Assembly: GCA_040954595.2 (NCBI GenBank)
Contig: CM082588.2
Span: forward strand, 2,294,001 to 2,358,000
Direction: 5' to 3'
DNA from: Balanoglossus misakiensis
Taxonomy: Eukaryota > Hemichordata
Length of the DNA: 64,000 bases
The notes beneath the pieces were generated by a model. That model searched no databases. It saw nothing but the letters and a program-made list of their open reading frames with translations, and was not told where the DNA came from. Below are positions 22,940 through 36,143 of this stretch, piece by piece. A program made the position numbers and the translations under genes. The stretch's first letter is position 1, and every line of letters begins with the position of its first letter.

Positions 22940-25900
22940 TTTCATGAGCTATAACCCATGGTTTTTGTCGAAAAACCACCAAATTTTGAAATTTCGCGAT
23001 GTCGAAAAATTGACATTTCTGGATGATTTTCATGAGCTATAACCCATGGTTTTTGTCGAAAAAGCACCAAATTTTGAAATTTCGCGAAGTCGAAAAATTG
23101 ACATTTCTGGATGATTTTCATGAGCTATAACCCATGGTTTTTGTCGAAAAAGCACCAAATTTTGAAATTTCGCGAAGTCGAAAAATTGACATTTCTGGAT
23201 GATTTTCATGAGCTATAACCCATGGTTTTTGTCGAAAAAGCACCAAATTTTGAAATTTCGCGAAGTCGAAAAATTGACATTTCTGGATGATTTTCATGAG
23301 CTATAACCCATGGTTTTTGTCGAAAAACCACCAAATTTTGAAATTTCGCGAAGTCGAAAAATTGACATTTCTGGATGATTTTCATGAGCTATAACCCATG
23401 GTTTTTGTCGAAAAACCACCAAATTTTGAAATTTCGCGATGTCGAAAAATTGACATTTCTGGATGATTTTCATGAGCTATAACCCATGGTTTTTGTCGAA
23501 AAACCACCAAATTTTGAAATTTCGCGATGTCGAAAAATTGACATTTCTGGATGATTTTCATGAGCTATAACCCATGGTTTTTGTCGAAAAAGCACCAAAT
23601 TTTGAAATTTCGCGAAGTCGAAAAATTGACATTTCTGGATGATTTTCATGAGCTATAACCCATGGTTTTTGTCGAAAAAGCACCAAATTTTGAAATTTCG
23701 CGAAGTCGAAAAATTGACATTTCTGGATGATTTTCATGAGCTATAACCCATGGTTTTTGTCGAAAAACCACCAAATTTTGAAATTTCGCGAAGTCGAAAA
23801 ATTGACATTTCTGGATGATTTTCATGAGCTATAACCCATGGTTTTTGTCGAAAAACCACCAAATTTTGAAATTTCGCGAAGTCGAAAAATTGACATTTCT
23901 GGATGATTTTCATGAGCTATAACCCATGGTTTTTGTCGAAAAAGCACCAAATTTTGAAATTTCGCGAAGTCGAAAAATTGACATTTCTGGATGATTTTCA
24001 TGAGCTATAACCCATGGTTTTTGTCGAAAAAGCACCAAATTTTGAAATTTCGCGAAGTCGAAAAATTGACATTTCTGGATGATTTTCATGAGCTATAACC
24101 CATGGTTTTTGTCGAAAAACCACCAAATTTTGAAATTTCGCGATGTCGAAAAATTGACATTTCTGGATGATTTTCATGAGCTATAACCCATGGTTTTTGT
24201 CGAAAAACCACCAAATTTTGAAATTTCGCGATGTCGAAAAATTGACATTTCTGGATGATTTTCATGAGCTATAACCCATGGTTTTTGTCGAAAAAGCACC
24301 AAATTTTGAAATGTCGCGAAGTCGAAAAATTGACATTTCTAGATGATTTTCATGAGCTATAACCCATGGTTTTTGTCGAAAAACCACCAAATTTTGAAAT
24401 GTCGCGAAGTCGAAAAATTGACATTTCTGGATGATTTTCATGAGCTATAACCCATGGTTTTTGTCGAAAAAGCACCAAATTTTGAAATTTCGCGAAGTCG
24501 AAAAATTGACATTTCTGGATGATTTTCATGAGCTATAACCCATGGTTTTTGTCGAAAAACCACCAAATTTTGAAATTTCGCGATGTCGAAAAATTGACAT
24601 TTCTGGATGATTTTCATGAGCTATAACCCATGGTTTTTGTCGAAAAAGCACCAAATTTTGAAATTTCGCGAAGTCGAAAAATTGACATTTCTGGATGATT
24701 TTCATGAGCTATAACCCATGGTTTTTGTCGAAAAAGCACCAAATTTTGAAATTTCGCGAAGTCGAAAAATTGACATTTCTGGATGATTTTCATGAGCTAT
24801 AACCCATGGTTTTTGTCGAAAAAGCACCAAATTTTGAAATTTCGCGAAGTCGAAAAATTGACATTTCTGGATGATTTTCATGAGCTATAACCCATGGTTT
24901 TTGTCGAAAAACCACCAAATTTTGAAATTTCGCGAAGTCGAAAAATTGACATTTCTGGATGATTTTCATGAGCTATAACCCATGGTTTTTGTCGAAAAAC
25001 CACCAAATTTTGAAATTTCGCGATGTCGAAAAATTGACATTTCTGGATGATTTTCATGAGCTATAACCCATGGTTTTTGTCGAAAAACCACCAAATTTTG
25101 AAATTTCGCGATGTCGAAAAATTGACATTTCTGGATGATTTTCATGAGCTATAACCCATGGTTTTTGTCGAAAAAGCACCAAATTTTGAAATTTCGCGAA
25201 GTCGAAAAATTGACATTTCTGGATGATTTTCATGAGCTATAACCCATGTTTTTTGTCGAAAAAGCACCAAATTTTGAAATTTCGCGAAGTCGAAAAATTG
25301 ACATTTCTGGATGATTTTCATGAGCTATAACCCATGGTTTTTGTCGAAAAACCACCAAATTTTGAAATTTCGCGAAGTCGAAAAATTGACATTTCTGGAT
25401 GATTTTCATGAGCTATAACCCATGGTTTTTGTCGAAAAAGCACCAAATTTTGAAATTTCGCGAAGTAGAAAAATTGACATTTCTGGATGATTTTCATGAG
25501 CTATAACCCATGGTTTTTGTCGAAAAACCACCAAATTTTGAAATTTCGCGAAGTCGAAAAATTGACATTTCTGGATGATTTTCATGAGCTATAACCCATG
25601 GTTTTTGTCGAAAAAGCACCAAATTTTGATATTTCGCGAAGTCGAAAAATTGACATTTCTGGATGATTTTCATGAGCTATAACCCATGGTTTTTGTCGAA
25701 AAACCACCAAATTTTGAAATTTCGCGATGTCGAAAAATTGACATTTCTGGATGATTTTCATGAGCTATAACCCATGGTTTTTGTCGAAAAACCACCAAAT
25801 TTTGAAATTTCGCGATGTCGAAAAATTGACATTTCTGGATGATTTTCATGAGCTATAACCCATGGTTTTTGTCGAAAAAGCACCAAATTTTGAAATGTCG

Positions 25901-26120
25901 CGAAGTCGAAAAATTGACATTTCTAGATGATTTTCATGAGCTATAACCCATGGTTTTTGTCGAAAAACCACCAAATTTTGAAATGTCGCGAAGTCGAAAA
26001 ATTGACATTTCTGGATGATTTTCATGAGCTATAACCCATGGTTTTTGTCGAAAAAGCACCAAATTTTGAAATTTCGCGAAGTCGAAAAATTGACATTTCT
26101 GGATGATTTTCATGAGCTAT
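22940..26120 (+). repeat. 18-unit higher-order repeat (about 1,584 bp) in the left satellite block
   Basis: Scoring units by the G/C and A/T diagnostic sites, units 5-14 have the same variant order as units 23-32, and units 18-22 the same as units 36-40. The rare AAATGTCG/CTAGATG pair recurs at 24311 and 25895, exactly 18 x 88 bp apart. Units 15-17 and 33-35 do not match in order, so homology is interrupted. Confidence 0.7.
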
Positions 26121-29100
26121 AACCCATGGTTTTTGTCGAAAAAGCACCAAATTTTGAAATTTCGCGAAGTCGAAAAATTGACATTTCTGGATGATTTTCA
26201 TGATCTATAACCCATGGTTTTTGTCGAAAAAGCACCAAATTTTGAAATTTCGAGAAGTCGAAAAATTGACATTTCTGGATGATTTTCATGAGCTATAACC
26301 CATGGTTTTTGTCGAAAAACCACCAAATTTTGAAATTTCGCGAAGTCGAAAAATTGACATTTCTGGATGATTTTCATGAGCTATAACCCATGGTTTTTGT
26401 CGAAAAACCACCAAATTTTGAAATTTCGCGAAGTCGAAAAATTGACATTTCTGGATCATTTTCATGAGCTATAACCCATGGTTTTTGTCGAAAAAGCACC
26501 AAATTTTGAAATTTCGCGAAGTCGAAAAATTGACATTTCTGGATGATTTTCATGAGCTATAACCCATGGTTTTTGTCGAAAAAGCACCAAATTTTGAAAT
26601 GTCGCGAAGTCGAAAAATTGACATTTCTAGATGATTTTCATGAGCTATAACCCATGGTTTTTGTCGAAAAACCACCAAATTTTGAAATGTCGCGAAGTCG
26701 AAAAATTGACATTTCTGGATGATTTTCATGAGCTATAACCCATGGTTTTTGTCGAAAAACCACCAAATTCTGAAATTTCGCGAAGTCGAAAAATTGACAT
26801 TTCTGGATGATTTTCATGAGCTATAACCCATGGTTTTTGTCGAAAAACCACCAAATTTTGAAATTTCGCGAAGTCGAAAAATTGACATTTCTGGATGATT
26901 TTCATGAGCTATAACCCATGGTTTTTGTCGAAAAACCACCAAATTTTGAAATTTCGCGAAGTCGAAAAATTGACATTTCTGGATGATTTTCATGAGCTAT
27001 AACCCATGGTTTTTGTCGAAAAACCACCAAATTTTGAAATTTCGCGAAGTCGAAAAATTGACATTTCTGGATGATTTTCATGAGCTATAACCCATGGTTT
27101 TTGTCGAAAAACCACCAAATTTTGAAATTTCGCGAAGTCGAAAAATTGACATTTCTGGATGATTTTCATGAGCTATAACCCATGGTTTTTGTCGAAAAAC
27201 CACCAAATTTTGAAATTTCGCGAAGTCGAAAAATTGACATTTCTGGATGATTTTCATGAGCTATAACCCATGGTTTTTGTCGAAAAACCACCAAACTTTG
27301 AAATTTCGCGAAGTCGAAAAATTGACATTTCTGGATGATTTTCATGAGCTATAACCCATGGTTTTTGTCGAAAAACCACCAAATTTTGAAATTTCGAGAA
27401 GTCGAAAAATTGACATTTCTGGATGATTTTCATGAGCTATAACCCATGGTTTTTGTCGAAAAAGCACCAAATTTTGAAATTTCGCGAAGTCGAAAAATTG
27501 ACATTTCTGGATGATTTTCATGAGCTATAACCCATGGTTTTTGTCGAAAAACCACCAAATTCTGAAATTTCGCGAAGTCGAAAAATTGACATTTCTGGAT
27601 GATTTTCATGAGCTATAACCCATGGTTTTTGTCGAAAAACCACCAAATTTTAAAATTTCGCGAAGTCGAAAAATTGACATTTCTGGATGATTTTCATGAG
27701 CTATAACCCATGGTTTTTGTCGAAAAACCACCAAATTTTGAAATTTCGCGAAGTCGAAAAATTGACATTTCTGGATGATTTTCATGAGCTATAACCCATG
27801 GTTTTTGTCGAAAAACCACCAAATTTTGAAATTTCGCGATGTCGAAAAATTGACATTTCTGGATGATTTTCATGAGCTATAACCCATGGTTTTTGTCGAA
27901 AAACCACCAAATTTTGAAATTTCGCGATGTCGAAAAATTGACATTTCTGGATGATTTTCATGAGCTATAACCCATGGTTTTTGTCGAAAAAGCACCAAAT
28001 TTTGAAATGTCGCGAAGTCGAAAAATTGACATTTCTAGATGATTTTCATGAGCTATAACCCATGGTTTTTGTCGAAAAACCACCAAATTTTGAAATGTCG
28101 CGAAGTCGAAAAATTGACATTTCTGGATGATTTTCATGAGCTATAACCCATGGTTTTTGTCGAAAAAGCACCAAATTTTGAAATTTCGCGAAGTCGAAAA
28201 ATTGACATTTCTGGATGATTTTCATGAGCTATAACCCATGGTTTTTGTCGAAAAAGCACCAAATTTTGAAATTTCGCGAAGTCGAAAAATTGACATTTCT
28301 GGATGATTTTCATGATCTATAACCCATGGTTTTTGTCGAAAAAGCACCAAATTTTGAAATTTCGAGAAGTCGAAAAATTGACATTTCTGGATGATTTTCA
28401 TGAGCTATAACCCATGGTTTTTGTCGAAAAACCACCAAATTTTGAAATTTCGCGAAGTCGAAAAAATTGACATTTCTGGATGATTTTCATGAGCTATAAC
28501 CCATGGTTTTTGTCGAAAAACCACCAAATTTTGAAATTTCGCGAAGTCGAAAAATTGACATTTCTGGATCATTTTCATGAGCTATAACCATGGTTTTTGT
28601 CGAAAAAGCACCAAATTTTGAAATTTCGCGAAGTCGAAAAATTGACATTTCTGGATGATTTTCATGAGCTATAACCCATGGTTTTTGTCGAAAAAGCACC
28701 AAATTTTGAAATGTCGCGAAGTCGAAAAATTGACATTTCTAGATGATTTTCATGAGCTATAACCCATGGTTTTTGTCGAAAAACCACCAAATTTTGAAAT
28801 GTCGCGAAGTCGAAAAATTGACATTTCTGGATGATTTTCATGAGCTATAACCCATGGTTTTTGTCGAAAAACCACCAAATTTCTGAAATTTCGCGAAGTC
28901 GAAAAATTGACATTTCTGGATCATTTTCATGAGCTATAACCCATGGTTTTTGTCGAAAAACCACCAAATTTTGAAATTTCGCGAAGTCGAAAAATTGACA
29001 TTTCTGGATGATTTTCATGAGCTATAACCCATGGTTTTTGTCGAAAAACCACAAAATTTTGAAATTTCGCGAAGTCGAAAAATTGACATTTCTGGATGAT

Positions 29101-29910
29101 TTTCATGAGCTATAACCCATGGTTTTTGTCGAAAAACCACCAAATTTTGAAATTTCGCGAAGTCGAAAAATTGACATTTCTGGATGATTTTCATGAGCTA
29201 TAACCCATGGTTTTTGTCGAAAAACCACCAAATTTTGAAATTTCGCGAAGTCGAAAAATTGACATTTCTGGATGATTTTCATGAGCTATAACCCATGGTT
29301 TTTGTCGAAAAACCACCAAATTTTGAAATTTCGCGAAGTCGAAAAATTGACATTTCTGGATGATTTTCATGAGCTATAACCCATGGTTTTTGTCGAAAAA
29401 CCACCAAACTTTGAAATTTCGCGAAGTCGAAAAATTGACATTTCTGGATGATTTTCATGAGCTATAACCCATGGTTTTTGTCGAAAAACCACCAAATTTT
29501 GAAATTTCGAGAAGTCGAAAAATTGACATTTCTGGATGATTTTCATGAGCTATAACCCATGGTTTTTGTCGAAAAAGCACCAAATTTTGAAATTTCGCGA
29601 AGTCGAAAAATTGACATTTCTGGATGATTTTCATGAGCTATAACCCATGGTTTTTGTCGAAAAACCACCAAATTCTGAAATTTCGCGAAGTCGAAAAATT
29701 GACATTTCTGGATGATTTTCATGAGCTATAACCCATGGTTTTTGTCGAAAAACCACCAAATTTTAAAATTTCGCGAAGTCGAAAAATTGACATTTCTGGA
29801 TGATTTTCATGAGCTATAACCCATGGTTTTTGTCGAAAAACCACCAAATTTTGAAATTTCGCGAAGTCGAAAAATTGACATTTCTGGATGATTTTCATGA
29901 GCTATAACCC
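25700..29910 (+). repeat. 24-unit block (about 2,112 bp) duplicated in tandem within the satellite
   Basis: About 25700-27811 is repeated at 27812-29910. Private variants recur 2,112-2,113 bp apart: CATGATCTATAA (26200, 28312), a CGAGAAG variant (26251, 28363), CTGGATCATT (26451, 28564), CCAAACTTTG (27291, 29403) and the AAATGTCG pair (25895 and 28007; 26599 and 28711). The second copy has gained a few 1-bp indels. Confidence 0.8.
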
Positions 29911-32900
29911 ATGGTTTTTGTCGAAAAACCACCAAATTCTGAAATTTCGCGAAGTCGAAAAATTGACATTTCTGGATGATTTTCATGAGCTATAACCCAT
30001 GGTTTTTGTCGAAAAACCACCAAATTTTAAAATTTCGCGAAGTCGAAAAATTGACATTTCTGGATGATTTTCATGAGCTATAACCCATGGTTTTTGTCGA
30101 AAAACCACCAAATTTTGAAATTTCGCGAAGTCGAAAAATTGACATTTCTGGATGATTTTCATGAGCTATAACCCATGGTTTTTGTCGAAAAACCACCAAA
30201 TTTTGAAATTTCGCGAAGTCGAAAAATTGACATTTCTGGATGATTTTCATGAGCTATAACCCATGGTTTTTGTCGAAAAACCACCAAATTTTGAAATTTC
30301 GCGAAGTCGAAAAATTGACATTTCTGGATGATTTTCATGAGCTATAACCCATGGTTTTTGTCGAAAAACCACAAATTTTGAAATTTCGCGAAGTCGAAAA
30401 ATTGACATTTCTGGATGATTTTCATGAGCTATAACCCATGGTTTTTGTCGAAAAACCACCAAATTTTGAAATTTCGCGAAGTCGAAAAATTGACATTTCT
30501 GGATGATTTTCATGAGCTATAACCCATGGTTTTTGTCGAAAAACCACCAAATTTTGAAATTTCGCGAAGTCGAAAAATTGACATTTCTGGATGATTTTCA
30601 TGAGCTATAACCCATGGTTTTTGTCGAAAAAGCACCAAATTTTGAAATTTCGCGAAGTCGAAAAATTGACATTTCTGGATGATTTTCATGAGCTATAACC
30701 CATGGTTTTTGTCGAAAAAGCACCAAATTTTGAAATTTCGCGAAGTCGAAAAATTGACATTTCTGGATGATTTTCACGAGCTATAACCCATGGTTTTTGT
30801 CGAAAAACCACCAAATTTTGAAATTTCGCGAAGTCGAAAAATTGACATTTCTGGATGATTTTCACGAGCTATAACCCATGGTTTTTGTCGAAAAAGCACC
30901 AAATTTTGAAATTTCGCGAAGTCGAAAATTGACATTTCTGGATGATTTGCACGAGCTATAACCCATGGTTTTTGTCGAAAAAGCACCAAATTTTGAAATT
31001 TCGCGATGTCGAAAAATTGACATTTCTTGATGATTTTCATGAGCTATAACCCATGGTTTTTGTCGGAAAACCACCAAATTTTGAAATTTCGCGAAGTCGA
31101 AAAATTGACATTTCTGGATGATTTTCATGAGCTATAACCCATGGTTTTTGTCGAAAAACCACAAATTTTTGAAATTTCGCGAAGTCGAAAAATTGACATT
31201 TCTGGATGATTTTCATGAGCTATAACCCATGGTTTTTGTCGAAAAACCACCAAATTTTGAAATTTCGCGAAGTCGAAAAATTGACATTTCTGGATGATTT
31301 TCATGAGCTATAACCCATGGTTTTTGTCGAAAAACCACCAAATTTTGAAATTTCGCGAAGTCGAAAAATTGACATTTCTGGATGATTTTCATGAGCTATA
31401 ACCCATGGTTTTGTCGAAAAAGCACCAAATTTTGAAATTTCGCGAAGTCGAAAAATTGACATTTCTGGATGATTTTCATGAGCTATAACCCATGGTTTTT
31501 GTCGAAAAAGCACCAAATTTTGAAATTTCGCGAAGTCGAAAAATTGACATTTCTGGATGATTTTCACGAGCTATAACCCATGGTTTTTGTCGAAAAACCA
31601 CCAAATTTTGAAATTTCGCGAAGTCGAAAAATTGACATTTCTGGATGATTTTCACGAGCTATAACCCATGGTTTTTGTCGAAAAAGCACCAAATTTTGAA
31701 ATTTCGCGAAGTCGAAAAATTGACATTTCTGGATGATTTTCACGAGCTATAACCCATGGTTTTTGTCGAAAAAGAACCAAATTTTGAAATTTCGCGATGT
31801 CGAAAAATTGACATTTCTTGATGATTTTCATGAGCTATAACCCATGGTTTTTGTCGGAAAACCACCAAATTTTGAAATTTCGCGAAGTCGAAAAATTGAC
31901 ATTTCTGGATGATTTTCATGAGCTATAACCCATGGTTTTTGTCGAAAAACCACCAAATTTTGAAATTTCGCGAAGTCGAAAAATTGACATTTCTGGATGA
32001 TTTTCATGAGCTATAACCCATGGTTTTTGTCGAAAAACCACCAAATTTTGAAATTTCGCGAAGTCGAAAAATTGACATTTCTGGATGATTTTCATGAGCT
32101 ATAACCCATGGTTTTTGTCGAAAAACCACCAAATTTTGAAATTTCGCGAAGTCGAAAAATTGACATTTCTGGATGATTTTCACGAGCTATAACCCATGGT
32201 TTTTGTCGAAAAAGCACCAAATTTTGAAATTTCGCGATGTCGAAAAATTGACATTTCTGGATGATTTTCATGAGCTATAACCCATGGTTTTTGTCGGAAA
32301 ACCACCAAATTTTGAAATTTCGCGAAGTCGAAAAATTGACATTTCTGGATGATTTTCATGAGCTATAACCCATGGTTTTTGTCGAAAAACCACCAAATTT
32401 TGAAATTTCGCGAAGTCGAAAAATTGACATTTCTGGATGATTTTCATGAGCTATAACCCATGGTTTTTGTCGAAAAACCACCAAATTTTGAAATTTCGCG
32501 AAGTCGAAAAATTGACATTTCTGGATGATTTTCATGAGCTATAACCCATGGTTTTTGTCGAAAAACCACCAAATTTTGAAATTTCGCGAAGTCGAAAAAT
32601 TGACATTTCTGGATGATTTTCATGAGCTATAACCCATGGTTTTTGTCGAAAAACCACCAAATTTTGAAATTTCGCGAAGTCGAAAAATTGACATTTCTGG
32701 ATGATTTTCATGAGCTATAACCCATGGTTTTTGTGGAAAAACCACCAAATTTTGAAATTTCGCGAAGTCGAAAAATTGACATTTCTGGATGATTTTCATG
32801 AGCTATAACCCATGGTTTTTGTCGAAAAACCACCAGATTTTGAAATTTCGCGAAGTCGAAAAATTGACATTTCTGGATGATTTTCATGAGCTATAACCCA

Positions 32901-35900
32901 TGGTTTTTGTCGAAAAACCACCAAATTTTGAAATTTCGCGAAGTCGAAAAATTGACATTTCTGGATGATTTTCATGAGCTATAACCCATGGTTTTTGTCG
33001 AAAAACCACCAAATTTTGAATTTCGCGAAGTCGAAAAATTGACATTTCTGGATGATTTTCATGAGCTATAACCCATGGTTTTTGTCGAAAAAGCACCAAA
33101 TTTTGAAATTTCGCGAAGTCGAAAAATTGACATTTCTGGATGATTTTCATGAGCTATAACCCATGGTTTTTGTCGAAAAAGCACCAAATTTTGAAATTTC
33201 GCGAAGTCGAAAAATTGACATTTCTGGATGATTTTCATGAGCTATAACCCATGGTTTTTGTCGAAAAAGCACCAAATTTTGAAATTTCGCGAAGTCGAAA
33301 AATTGACATTTCTGGATGATTTTCATGAGCTATAACCCATGGTTTTTGTCGAAAAACCACCAAATTTTGAAATTTCGCGAAGTCGAAAAATTGACATTTC
33401 TGGATGATTTTCATGAGCTATAACCCATGGTTTTTGTCGAAAAACCACCAAATTTTGAAATTTCGCGAAGTCGAAAAATTGACATTTCTGGATGATTTTC
33501 ATGAGCTATAACCCATGGTTTTTGTGGAAAAACCACCAAATTTTGAAATTTCGCGAAGTCGAAAAATTGACATTTCTGGATGATTTTCATGAGCTATAAC
33601 CCATGGTTTTTGTCGAAAAACCACCAAATTTTGAAATTTCGCGAAGTCGAAAAATTGACATTTCTGGATGATTTTCATGAGCTATAACCCATGGTTTTTG
33701 TCAAAAAACCACCAAATTTTGAAATTTCGCGAAGTCGAAAAATTGACATTTCTGGATGATTTTCATGAGCTATAACCCATGGTTTTTGTCGAAAAACCAC
33801 CAAATTTTGAAATTTCGCGAAGTCGAAAAATTGACATTTCTGGATGATTTTCATGAGCTATAACCCATGGTTTTTGTCGAAAAAGCACCAAATTTTGAAA
33901 TTTCGCGAAGTCGAAAAATTGACATTTCTGGATGATTTTCATGAGCTATAACCCATGGTTTTTGTCGAAAAAGCACCAAATTTTGAAATTTCGCGAAGTC
34001 GAAAAATTGACATTTCTGGATGATTTTCATGAGCTATAACCCATGGTTTTTGTCGAAAAAGCACCAAATTTTGAAATTTCGCGAAGTCGAAAAATTGACA
34101 TTTCTGCATGATTTTCATGAGCTATAACCCATGGTTTTTGTCGAAAAAGCACCAAATTTTGAAATTTCGCGAAGTCGAAAAATTGACATTTCTGGATGAT
34201 TTTCATGAGCTATAACCCATGGTTTTTGTCGAAAAACCACCAAATTTTGAAATTTCGCGAAGTCGAAAAATTGACATTTCTGGATGATTTTCATGAGCTA
34301 TAACCCATGGTTTTTGTCGAAAAAGCACCAAATTTTGAAATTTCGCGAAGTCGAAAAATTGACATTTCTGGATGATTTTCATGAGCTATAACCCATGGTT
34401 TTTGTCGAAAAAGCACCAAATTTTGAAATTTCGCGAAGTCGAAAAATTGACATTTCTGGATGATTTTCATGAGCTATAACCCATGGTTTTTGTCGAAAAA
34501 CCACCAAATTTTGAAATTTCGCGAAGTCGAAAAATTGACATTTCTGGATGATTTTCATGAGCTATAACCCATGGTTTTTGTCGAAAAACCACCAAATTCT
34601 GAAATTTCGCGAAGTCGAAAAATTGACATTTCTGGATGATTTTCATGAGCTATAACCCATGGTTTTTGTCGAAAAACCACCAAATTTTAAAATTTCGCGA
34701 AGTCGAAAAATTGACATTTCTGGATGATTTTCATGAGCTATAACCCATGGTTTTTGTCGAAAAACCACCAAATTCTGAAATTTCGCGAAGTCGAAAAATT
34801 GACATTTCTGGATGATTTTCATGAGCTATAACCATGGTTTTTGTCGAAAAACCACCAAATTTTGAAATTTCGCGAAGTCGAAAAATTGACATTTCTGGAT
34901 GATTTTCATGAGCTATAACCCATGGTTTTTGTCGAAAAACCACCAAATTTTGAAATTTCGCAAAGTCGAAAAATTGACATTTCTGGATGATTTTCATGAG
35001 CTATAACCCATGGTTTTTGTCGAAAAACCACCAAATTTTGAAATTTCGCGAAGTCGAAAAATTGACATTTCTGGATGATTTTCATGAGCTATAACCCATG
35101 GTTTTTGTCGAAAAACCACCAATTTTTGAAATTTCGCGAAGTCGAAAAATTGACATTTCTGGATGATTTTCATGAGCTATAACCCATGGTTTTTGTCGAA
35201 AAACCACCAAATTTGAAATTTCGCGAAGTCGAAAAATTGACATTTCTGGATGATTTTCATGAGCTTATAACCCATGGTTTTTGTCGAAAAACCACCAAAT
35301 TTTGAAATTTCGCGAAGTCGAAAAATTGACATTTCTGGATGATTTTCATGAGCTATAACCCATGGTTTTTGTCGAAAAACCACCAAATTTTGAAATTTCG
35401 CGAAGTCGAAAAATTGACATTTCTGGATGATTTTCATGAGCTATAACCCATGGTTTTTGTCGAAAAACCACCAATTTTTGAAATTTCGCGAAGTCGAAAA
35501 ATTGACATTTCTGGATGATTTTCATGAGCTATAACCCATGGTTTTTGTCGAAAAACCACCAATTTTTGAAATTTCGCGAAGTCGAAAAATTGACATTTCT
35601 GGATGATTTTCATGAGCTATAACCCATGGTTTTTGTCGAAAAAGCACCAAATTTTGAAATTTCGCGAAGTCGAAAAATTGACATTTCTGGATGATTTTCA
35701 CGAGCTATAACCCATGGTTTTTGTCGAAAAAGCACCAAATTTTGAAATTTCGCGATGTCGAAAAATTGACATTTCTGGATGATTTTCATGAGCTATAACC
35801 CATGGTTTTTGTCGGAAAACCACCAAATTTTTAAATTTCGCGAAGTCGAAAAATTGACATTTCTGGATGATTTTCATGAGCTATAACCCATGGTTTTTGT

Positions 35901-36043
35901 CGAAAAACCACCAAATTTTGAAATTTCGCGAAGTCGAAAAATTGACATTTCTGGATGATTTTCATGAGCTATAACCCCCATGGTTTTTGTCGAAAAACCA
36001 CCCAAATTTTGAAATTTCGCGAAGTCGAAAAATTGACATTTCT

Positions 36044-36143
36044 NNNNNNNNNNNNNNNNNNNNNNNNNNNNNNNNNNNNNNNNNNNNNNNNNNNNNNNNN
36101 NNNNNNNNNNNNNNNNNNNNNNNNNNNNNNNNNNNNNNNNNNN
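36044..36143. other. Assembly gap, 100 N
   Basis: Exactly 100 undetermined bases separate the two satellite blocks. A round 100 is the usual placeholder for a gap of unknown size, so distance and relative orientation across it are not established by this sequence. Confidence 0.98.

Larger units (their letters stand above)
22585..36043 (+). repeat. 88-bp satellite array, left block, about 153 units
   Basis: The unit is 88 bp, starting here GATTTTCATGAGCTATAACC and ending in TTGACATTTCTGGAT. Each full unit contains CCATGG, the palindrome TTCGCGAA and two copies of GTCGAAAAA 34 bp apart. Copies differ at a few diagnostic sites: AAGCACC versus AACCACC, CGAAGTCG versus CGATGTCG, AAATTTCG versus AAATGTCG, CTGGATG versus CTAGATG, and CATGAG versus CACGAG. 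Because 88 is not a multiple of three, frames drift and the 71-88-codon minus-strand frames are shadows. No interspersed gene or element is seen. Confidence 0.97.

Noticed and set aside
22585-36043. CRISPR-like or CENP-B-box interpretation of the repeat array
   Set aside because: Units are contiguous with no unique spacers, and the context is eukaryotic. The TTCGCGAAGTCGAAA segment lacks the A and CGGG positions of the CENP-B box.
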